Source: Xenophilus sp. Marseille-Q4582 (GTDB lineage: Bacteria > Pseudomonadota > Gammaproteobacteria > Burkholderiales > Burkholderiaceae_C). Taken from it: a DNA stretch of 64,000 nucleotides. Position numbers and translations under genes: made by a program. Where the stretch lies: positions 806,001-870,000 of the forward strand of contig NZ_CAKAKO010000006.1 of the NCBI RefSeq assembly GCF_916700565.1. The letters run 5' to 3'. Below are positions 59,122-64,000 of the stretch, in pieces (within the stretch, counting starts at the first letter, position 1; each line of letters starts with the position of its first letter). Under the pieces are notes generated by a model that saw only the letters and a program-made list of their open reading frames with translations, had not been told where the DNA came from and ran no database searches.

Positions 59122-59355
59122 ATGAACAAGGACATCATCGAAGGCAACTGGAAGCAGCTCAAGGGCAAGGTCAAGGAGCAGTGGGGCAAGCTCACCGACG
59201 ACGACTTCGATGTGATCGCTGGCAAGCGCGACCAGCTGCTGGGCCGCATCCAGGAGCGCCATGGCGTGAGCCGCGACGAAGCGGAAAAGCAGGTGCAGCA
59301 GTGGGAGAACGCGGAAGGCCGCACGCCGGCGGCCCTGTGGTTCGAGAAGTACTGA
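59122..59355 (+). CDS. CsbD-family stress protein
   Basis: 77 residues, rich in charged helix: N-W-K-Q-L-K-G-K-V-K-E-Q-W-G-K-L-T-D-D-D (9-28) followed by I-A-G-K-R-D-Q-L-L-G-R-I-Q-E-R, the CsbD pattern. Such small proteins are made under general stress; their mechanism is unknown. AAGGAG lies 6 nt before the ATG. A small exported protein follows after 74 bp on the same strand. Confidence 0.95.
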   Translation: MNKDIIEGNWKQLKGKVKEQWGKLTDDDFDVIAGKRDQLLGRIQERHGVSRDEAEKQVQQWENAEGRTPAALWFEKY

Positions 59356-59429
59356 GCGCCGCCGCCCCGGACCGGCACGTTCGTGCATCCCCTTCCCTCA
59401 TCCTCACACAACATCCCAAGGAAAAGATC

Positions 59430-59828
59430 ATGAAGAAGCAACTGCTGATGATGGCCCTCGCATCGGGCCTGCTCGTGGCCACGCAGGCCAACGCGATGAC
59501 CCGCGACGAATACAAGGCGGCCAGCGACCGCATCGAAGCCGACTACAAGGCCGCCAAGGCGCAGTGCGACGCGCTCAAGGACAACGCCAAGGACGTGTGC
59601 GAGAAGGAAGCCAAGGGCAAGCAGAACGTCGCCAAGGCTGAACTGGAGCACAGCTACAAGCCCAGCCCGGCGGCCGCGCGCAAGGTGGCCGAAGAGAAGG
59701 TCAAGGCGGAATACGAAGTCGCCAAGGAAAAGTGCGACGACATGAAGGGCGACGCCAAGAACGCCTGCGAGAAGGAGGCCAAGGCCGCCGAAGCACGGGG
59801 CAAGGCCGAAGTGCGCGCGATGAAGTAA
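59430..59828 (+). CDS. Exported protein with two cysteine-paired helical repeats
   Basis: 132 residues; Sec signal peptide (cleavage near A-N-A, about 22). The mature protein is Lys/Glu/Ala-rich helix containing two copies of a unit of about 38 residues. Each has an x-Y-x-x-A-K-x-x-C-D helix, then A-K-x-x-C-E-K-E-A-K, so the two cysteines are 11 positions apart. Similar proteins occur beside CsbD genes in Burkholderiales, by my recollection; function unknown, possibly envelope stress. AAGGA lies 7 nt before the ATG. An intrinsic terminator ends the pair. Confidence 0.85.
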   Translation: MKKQLLMMALASGLLVATQANAMTRDEYKAASDRIEADYKAAKAQCDALKDNAKDVCEKEAKGKQNVAKAELEHSYKPSPAAARKVAEEKVKAEYEVAKEKCDDMKGDAKNACEKEAKAAEARGKAEVRAMK

Positions 59829-59862
59829 GTGCCGCGTGAAGGGCTCGGGCCCGAACGGCAGG

Positions 59863-59892
59863 GCGGCGTCCCCAGGGGCGCCGCTTTTTTTC
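59863..59892 (+). terminator. Intrinsic terminator after the stress-gene pair
   Basis: GCGGCG-T-CCCC paired with GGGG-CGCCGC (one bulged T, short loop), followed by eight T residues (59885-59891 and beyond). It serves the plus strand; the thioesterase gene converges from the right. Confidence 0.8.
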
Positions 59893-59900
59893 GGCCCGGC

Positions 59901-60338
59901 TCAGGCGCGCAGTTTGCCGATCACCGCCTGCAAGGCGGCCGGCAGCGGCACGGGCCGCTGGGTGGCGCGGTCCACGTACACATGGACGAAATGGCCTTGT
60001 GCCGCCGCGCTGTCGCTGCCCTGGGCGAACAGGCCGATCTCGTAGCGCACGCTCGAACTGCCGGCATGCGCGACGCGGATGCCGGCCTGCACCACCTGCG
60101 GAAAGGCCAGCGGCGCAAAGTAGTTGCACTGCGTCTCGACCACGAAGCCGATGGTCTGGCCGCCGTGGATGTCCAGCGCGCCCTCCTCGATCAGCAGCGT
60201 GTTCACCGCCGTGTCGAACCAGCTGTAGTAGACGACGTTGTTGACGTGGCCGTAGACGTCGTTGTCCATCCAGCGGGTGGGAATGTCGCGAAAGGCCCGG
60301 TAGCTGCTGCGGGCCTGGGGGGAAGGACGGCTGCTCAT
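59901..60338 (-). CDS. YbgC/4HBT-type acyl-CoA thioesterase
   Basis: 145 residues, one hotdog domain. The active-site loop R-W-M-D-N-D-V-Y-G-H-V-N-N-V-V-Y-Y (about 22-38) has the catalytic aspartate (D-N-D) of the 4-hydroxybenzoyl-CoA thioesterase/YbgC group. Likely cleaves short-chain or aromatic acyl-CoA; substrate unknown. ATG 60338 fits the family length. Divergent from phaP. Confidence 0.9.
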   Translation of the reverse strand: MSSRPSPQARSSYRAFRDIPTRWMDNDVYGHVNNVVYYSWFDTAVNTLLIEEGALDIHGGQTIGFVVETQCNYFAPLAFPQVVQAGIRVAHAGSSSVRYEIGLFAQGSDSAAAQGHFVHVYVDRATQRPVPLPAALQAVIGKLRA

Positions 60339-60445
60339 GGGCCGGGATTCTGCCAGCCGGCCCCGGCCTCCCCGCCACGCACGCGACACCGCCGGGCGCG
60401 CCGCGGGCCGCGGGCCGCGGCCGTTTCTAGGCTGCGACCTCTAAT

Positions 60446-60463
60446 ATGCTGCAACGCAACAAA
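60446..60463. promoter_or_regulatory. Operator-like repeat 1 upstream of the phaP promoter
   Basis: ATGCTGCAACGCAACAAA, matching 60506-60523 at 16 of 18 positions and exactly 60 bp from it. Located just upstream of the -35 element. Dyad core TGCTGCA...TGCA-like; candidate PhaR site. Confidence 0.6.
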
Positions 60464-60469
60464 AATGTC

Positions 60470-60498
60470 TTGTGGGCGTCCACAGCGCTTCCTATACT
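60470..60498 (+). promoter_or_regulatory. Sigma-70 promoter of phaP
   Basis: TTGTGG (60470-60475), 17-bp spacer, TATACT (60493-60498). Predicted start near 60505, inside the second operator repeat, leaving a leader of about 67 nt before the phaP ATG. Confidence 0.7.
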
Positions 60499-60505
60499 TC
60501 CTTCC

Positions 60506-60523
60506 ATGCTGCAGTGCAACAAA
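60506..60523. promoter_or_regulatory. Operator-like repeat 2 over the phaP transcription start
   Basis: ATGCTGCAGTGCAACAAA. With repeat 1 it brackets the promoter, the layout expected for a repressor such as PhaR that leaves DNA when polymer granules form. The CTGCAG centre is palindromic. Confidence 0.6.
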
Positions 60524-60571
60524 CCCGTTGGTGCAGCACCCCTGCAACCTTTACCTCGAACGGAGTTCTCC

Positions 60572-61129
60572 ATGGCACTGACCGCTGACCAACTGCTCGC
60601 CGCCCACAAGGCCAACGTCGAAGCCCTTTTCGGCCTGACCACCAAGGCCTTCGAAGGCGTCGAGAAGATCATCGAACTGAACGTGACGGCCTCCAAGGCC
60701 GCCCTGAACGAGGCTTCGGAAACGGCCCAGGCCGTGCTGAGCGCCAAGGACGCGCAGGAGTTGCTGGCCCTGCAAGCCAGCCTGATGCAGCCCCTGGCCG
60801 AGAAGACCGCCGCCTACAGCCGCCACCTGTTCGAAATCGCCCAGGGCACGAGCAACGAGTTCTCCAAGGCTTTCGAAGCCAAGGCCAGCGAAGCTCAGCA
60901 AAGCTTCGCCAACCTGGTCGACAGCGCCGCCAAGAACGCGCCCGCCGGCTCCGAAACAGCGGTGGCCATGTTCAAGAGCGCTCTTTCGGCCGCCAACAAC
61001 GCCTACGAATCCATGCAGAAGGCCGTGAAGCAGGCTTCCGACGTGGCCGAAGCCAACTTCAACGCCGTGCAATCGCAGGCCGTGGCTGCCGCCAAGAGCG
61101 CCACCAAGACTGCCGCCGCCAAGCGCTGA
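60572..61129 (+). CDS. phaP: Phasin (PHA granule-associated protein)
   Basis: 185 residues of Ala/Lys-rich amphipathic helix without signal peptide. The phasin_2 pattern is seen in [19 protein letters not shown] (about 19-37) and later S-R-H-L-F-E-I-A-Q. It coats polyhydroxyalkanoate granules and limits their size. CGGAG lies 9 nt before the ATG. The strong promoter with two flanking repeats and a downstream terminator indicate a well-expressed single gene. Confidence 0.95.
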   Translation: MALTADQLLAAHKANVEALFGLTTKAFEGVEKIIELNVTASKAALNEASETAQAVLSAKDAQELLALQASLMQPLAEKTAAYSRHLFEIAQGTSNEFSKAFEAKASEAQQSFANLVDSAAKNAPAGSETAVAMFKSALSAANNAYESMQKAVKQASDVAEANFNAVQSQAVAAAKSATKTAAAKR

Positions 61130-61204
61130 GCCGTCCTGCAGGCGGCCGGCCCGTGGGACCGTCCGCCCTCCGGTTGTCTCCTTGGGTCCCCGGACCCAAT
61201 TCAG

Positions 61205-61232
61205 GCCCCGTCCCCGTGACGGGGCTTTTTTT
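61205..61232 (+). terminator. Intrinsic terminator after phaP
   Basis: GCCCCGT / ACGGGGC 7-bp stem with a 7-nt loop, followed by seven T residues, 75 bp after the phaP stop. Confidence 0.85.
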
Positions 61233-61325
61233 CGCCTGTTCCGCCGGCCGGGGCGGGGAAGGCCGGCCCGGGCACCCTGCCTCTCTATCATCGCGGCTTT
61301 CCAATCACGCGAGAGAGACAGCAAG

Positions 61326-62084
61326 ATGCAGATCCAAGGCAAGGTATTCATCGTCACGGGCGGCGCTTCGGGCCTGGGCGAAGGCACGGCGCGCATGCTG
61401 GCCGAGAACGGCGCCAAGGTCGTGATCGCCGACATGCAGGCCGACAAGGGCGAAGCGGTGGCCCAGTCCATCGGCGGCGTGTTCGTGAAATGCGACGTGA
61501 GCCAGGAGGCCGACGGCCAGGCCGTGGTGGCGGCGGCCCAGAAGCTGGGCAAGCTGGTGGGCCTGGTCAACTGCGCCGGCATCGCGCCGGCCGAGAAGAC
61601 CGTGGGCAAGAACGGCCCGCATGCGCTGGCCACCTTCGAGAAGACGCTGCGCGTGAACCTGCTGGGCAGCTTCAACATGATCCGCCTGGCCGCGGCCGCC
61701 ATGTCGGCCAACGAGCCCGAGCCCACGGGCGAGCGCGGGGTGCTGATCTCCACCGCCTCGGTCGCGGCCTACGACGGCCAGATCGGCCAGGCCGCGTACA
61801 GCGCCAGCAAGGGCGGCGTGGTCGGCATGACGCTGCCCATCGCGCGCGACCTGGCGCGCAACGGCATCCGCAACATGACCATCGCGCCCGGCATCTTCGG
61901 CACGCCCATGCTCTTCGGCATGCCGCAGGAGGTGCAGGACGCGCTGGCCGCCAGCGTGCCCTTCCCCTCGCGCCTGGGCACGCCGGCCGACTATGCCAAG
62001 CTGGCCAAGCACATCATCGAGAACGACATGCTCAACGGCGAGGTGATCCGCCTGGACGGCGCGATCCGCCTGGCGCCGAAGTAA
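61326..62084 (+). CDS. Short-chain dehydrogenase, 3-hydroxyacyl-CoA dehydrogenase type II-like
   Basis: 252 residues, SDR fold: T-G-G-A-S-G-L-G (11-18) for NAD(H), N-C-A-G (82-85), catalytic S145, Y158 and K162. The [10 protein letters not shown] opening and [14 protein letters not shown] segment are those of HSD10-type 3-hydroxy-2-methylbutyryl-/3-hydroxyacyl-CoA dehydrogenases. It probably works in short-chain or branched acyl-CoA oxidation; neighbouring phaP raises a 3-hydroxybutyryl link but it is not PhaB. GAGAGAC lies before the ATG. Confidence 0.9.
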   Translation: MQIQGKVFIVTGGASGLGEGTARMLAENGAKVVIADMQADKGEAVAQSIGGVFVKCDVSQEADGQAVVAAAQKLGKLVGLVNCAGIAPAEKTVGKNGPHALATFEKTLRVNLLGSFNMIRLAAAAMSANEPEPTGERGVLISTASVAAYDGQIGQAAYSASKGGVVGMTLPIARDLARNGIRNMTIAPGIFGTPMLFGMPQEVQDALAASVPFPSRLGTPADYAKLAKHIIENDMLNGEVIRLDGAIRLAPK

Positions 62085-62093
62085 GCCGCTGGC

Positions 62094-63050
62094 TCAGGGC
62101 CCGTCGGAGCGCCGCCTGCTTTTCAGCGCGCGCGCCGCGGTCGCGGCCGTGGTCGCGCTGCGCTCGAGCCGCTCGTACTGCGCGATGACCTGGGCGCCGA
62201 AGAGCAGGAACATGGCGGCGATCTCCAGGCTCAGCAGCACCACGATCGCCGTGGTGAGCGAGCCGTAGACCACGTTGACCTGCGACAGCGTGGAGAAGTA
62301 CCAGACCAGCACGCGCCGCGTCACTTCCCACAGCAGGGTGGCCGTGATGCCGCCCATCAGCGCATGCCGCAGCGACAGGCGGCCCACCGGCATCACGAGG
62401 TAGAGCGAGGTGAGCAGGAACACCTCGCCGCCCAGCCCCAGCAGGTACAGCAGCACGCCCGAGACGCCGCTCAGCGACCAGCTGCGCCCGAACAGCTCCA
62501 CGCTTTCGCGCCCGATCACCTGCAAGGCGCCTGACACCAGCGTGACCAGCAGCAGGCCCACGCACAGGAAGAGGATGTAGAGGTAGGGCATCACGGCCGA
62601 CACCAGGAAATGGCGGCCATGCGTGCGCGCACGGTGGTGGAAGATCACGGCCATGGCGCTTTCGAGCACCGTGAAGGCCAGCGAGCTGAAGAAGATCATC
62701 GTCACCAGCAGCACCGGGCCCAGCAGGTCGCGGTGCTGCAGGAAGTTCGACAGTTCCTCGACGATGGCGCCCGACTGCCCCGGCAGCAGCCAGCCCAGGT
62801 AGCGGCCCACGGTGGTCAGCAGCAGTTCCTGCGGCAGCACGTGCGACAGGGCGATCACGGCCAGGATCAGCAGCGGCACGATGGACAGCAGCGCGTAGTA
62901 CGCCACCGCCCCGGCCAGCAGCAGCCCCTGCTTGGCGCGGAACTCGCGCAGCGCCTGCCACAGGAAGCGCAGCGGATGCCGCCAGAGCGCGAGTTGTCCG
63001 TGCAGGAACGCGTGCAGGGAGGTGGCCAAGGACGAACGGGACTCGGGCAT
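62094..63050 (-). CDS. YihY/UPF0761-family inner-membrane protein
   Basis: 318 residues with six membrane segments after an N-terminal cytoplasmic helix: L-L-A-G-A-V-A-Y-Y-A-L-L-S-I-V-P-L-L (about 45-62), Y-L-Y-I-L-F-L-C-V-G, and V-Y-G-S-L-T-T-A-I-V-V-L-L (about 265-277). Once annotated as ribonuclease BN by mistake; true role unknown. It converges with the dehydrogenase (9 bp) and is divergent from dnaG. ATG 63050 gives the usual N-terminus. Confidence 0.92.
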   Translation of the reverse strand: MPESRSSLATSLHAFLHGQLALWRHPLRFLWQALREFRAKQGLLLAGAVAYYALLSIVPLLILAVIALSHVLPQELLLTTVGRYLGWLLPGQSGAIVEELSNFLQHRDLLGPVLLVTMIFFSSLAFTVLESAMAVIFHHRARTHGRHFLVSAVMPYLYILFLCVGLLLVTLVSGALQVIGRESVELFGRSWSLSGVSGVLLYLLGLGGEVFLLTSLYLVMPVGRLSLRHALMGGITATLLWEVTRRVLVWYFSTLSQVNVVYGSLTTAIVVLLSLEIAAMFLLFGAQVIAQYERLERSATTAATAARALKSRRRSDGP

Positions 63051-63255
63051 CGGAAGGCGAAAGGGCCCGCAGGCCGGAAGCGGCAAGGGCCGCAGTATCC
63101 GATGCGCGAGGGCGCGCGGCGCGGCCATGCCGGCCCCAGGGACGGGGGCTTGGCCCTGCGACCGCAGCCGGGGCCCTGCGTATGATGCGCCCCTTCCCGG
63201 CTGCCGCCCGGCCTCCCGACCTTCGCCGCCCGACCTCCGCCTGCATTGCGCCGCC

Positions 63256-64000
63256 ATGGCGATTCCCCAGTCTTTCATCCAGGAACTGCTCGCCCGCGCC
63301 GACATCGTCGAGATCGTCGGCCGGTACGTGCCGCTGAAGAAAGGCGGGGCCAACTTCATGGGGCTGTGCCCCTTCCACGGGGAGAAGTCGCCCTCCTTCT
63401 CGGTCAGCCCGACCAAGCAGTTCTACCACTGCTTCGGCTGCGGGGCGCACGGCAACGCCATCGGTTTCCTCATGGAGCATGGTGGCATGGGCTTCGTGGA
63501 GGCGGTGCACGACCTGGCCGGCCAGTACGGGCTGCAGGTGCCCGAGGACGATGCCTCGCCCGCCGAGCGCGCGCGTGCCGCGGCCCAGCGCGAGAAGCAG
63601 GCGACGCTGAGCGACGTGCTCGAAAAGGCCGCCGAGGCGTATCGCAAGCTGCTGCGCCAGTCGCCCCGGGCCATCGCGTACTTCAAGGGCCGCGGCGTGT
63701 CGGGCGAGACCGCCAGGGCCTTCGGCCTGGGCTACGCGCCCGAAGGCTGGCGCACGCTGGCGGGCGTGTTCCCGGACTACACCGACCCGCTGCTGGCCGA
63801 AAGCGGCCTCGTGATCGTGGGCGAGGACGGCGAAGACAAGCGCTACGACCGCTTCCGCGACCGCGTGATGTTTCCCATCCGCAACGTCAAGGGCGAGTGC
63901 ATCGGCTTCGGCGGGCGCGTGCTGGGCGACCGTGACGGAACGTCACCTTCCGGTGCCGGGCCCAAGTACCTCAATTCGCCGGAGACGCCGGTGTTCAGCA
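63256..64000 (+). CDS. dnaG: DNA primase, N-terminal part (runs off the window)
   Basis: First 248 codons only. The CHC2 zinc-binding domain has C38, H41, C59 and C62 (L-C-P-F-H, then H-C-F-G-C-G). The catalytic-core N-terminal subdomain follows, with F-G-L-G-Y-A-P-E-G-W and R-V-M-F-P-I-R-N. It makes RNA primers for replication. In many proteobacteria dnaG is followed by rpoD, expected beyond the right edge. ATG 63256 fits the family start M-A-I-P-Q-S-F-I-Q-E-L-L. Confidence 0.96.
   Translation, partial: MAIPQSFIQELLARADIVEIVGRYVPLKKGGANFMGLCPFHGEKSPSFSVSPTKQFYHCFGCGAHGNAIGFLMEHGGMGFVEAVHDLAGQYGLQVPEDDASPAERARAAAQREKQATLSDVLEKAAEAYRKLLRQSPRAIAYFKGRGVSGETARAFGLGYAPEGWRTLAGVFPDYTDPLLAESGLVIVGEDGEDKRYDRFRDRVMFPIRNVKGECIGFGGRVLGDRDGTSPSGAGPKYLNSPETPVFS

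Overview
The window is GC-rich chromosomal DNA with tightly packed genes on both strands. It encodes a proton-pumping cytochrome bo quinol oxidase, RegBA-type redox regulators, a phasin for polyhydroxyalkanoate granules, a Bug/TctC solute receptor and a LuxI/RsaM-like/LuxR quorum-sensing locus. Together these point to a betaproteobacterium of the order Burkholderiales, most likely the Comamonadaceae; this is inferred from gene content, with no rRNA in view. No rRNA, tRNA, CRISPR array or prophage was seen. No gene-free stretch exceeds 300 bases; the longest is 34699-34992.

Left end (1-3800): an IS3-family element sits beside a fragment of a helix-turn-helix gene. Next is a GntP-family permease whose stop codon is the target duplication of an IS5-family element. 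3800-9011: a RidA-family protein, an aromatic aminotransferase, tryptophan 2,3-dioxygenase, and a divergent AraC regulator/efflux pump pair. 9022-12125: the quorum-sensing island, with a lux box before luxI and a second, near-consensus one directly before a gene of unknown function. 12180-20059: a flavin monooxygenase, aconitase A, a membrane protein facing an XRE regulator across a 21-bp palindrome, and a large acyl-CoA dehydrogenase.

20280-29122: a purine permease with its LysR regulator, an AI-2E-type exporter, SAM decarboxylase, and the glyoxylate operon gcl-hyi-glxR with a divergent LysR. This pairing suggests purine carbon flowing to glycerate via glyoxylate. 29323-33608: malic enzyme, a thioesterase and fumarase C, convergent on a strong bidirectional terminator. 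33739-40195: a cyclase-FHA signalling protein, an LD-carboxypeptidase with a histidine tail, TadA fused to a hydrolase-like domain, a DUF72 protein and an MHS transporter. 40398-47202: cyoABCD, SURF1 and regB-regA in one direction, a respiratory and redox-sensing unit.

47433-51738: TctC receptor, CaiB-type CoA-transferase and HMG-CoA-lyase-like enzyme, divergent from a LysR regulator; a candidate route for uptake, CoA activation and cleavage of a branched dicarboxylate. 51799-58936: an exported protein, an MFS transporter, RmuC, a 2-hydroxyacid dehydrogenase, an antiporter and nicotinate phosphoribosyltransferase. 59122-64000: a CsbD stress protein, an exported repeat protein with cysteine pairs, a thioesterase, phasin with two operator-like repeats around its promoter, a short-chain dehydrogenase, a YihY-type membrane protein, and the start of DNA primase. 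The phasin operator motif also occurs before the GntP permease near the left end, a possible link between polymer storage and hydroxyacid transport.
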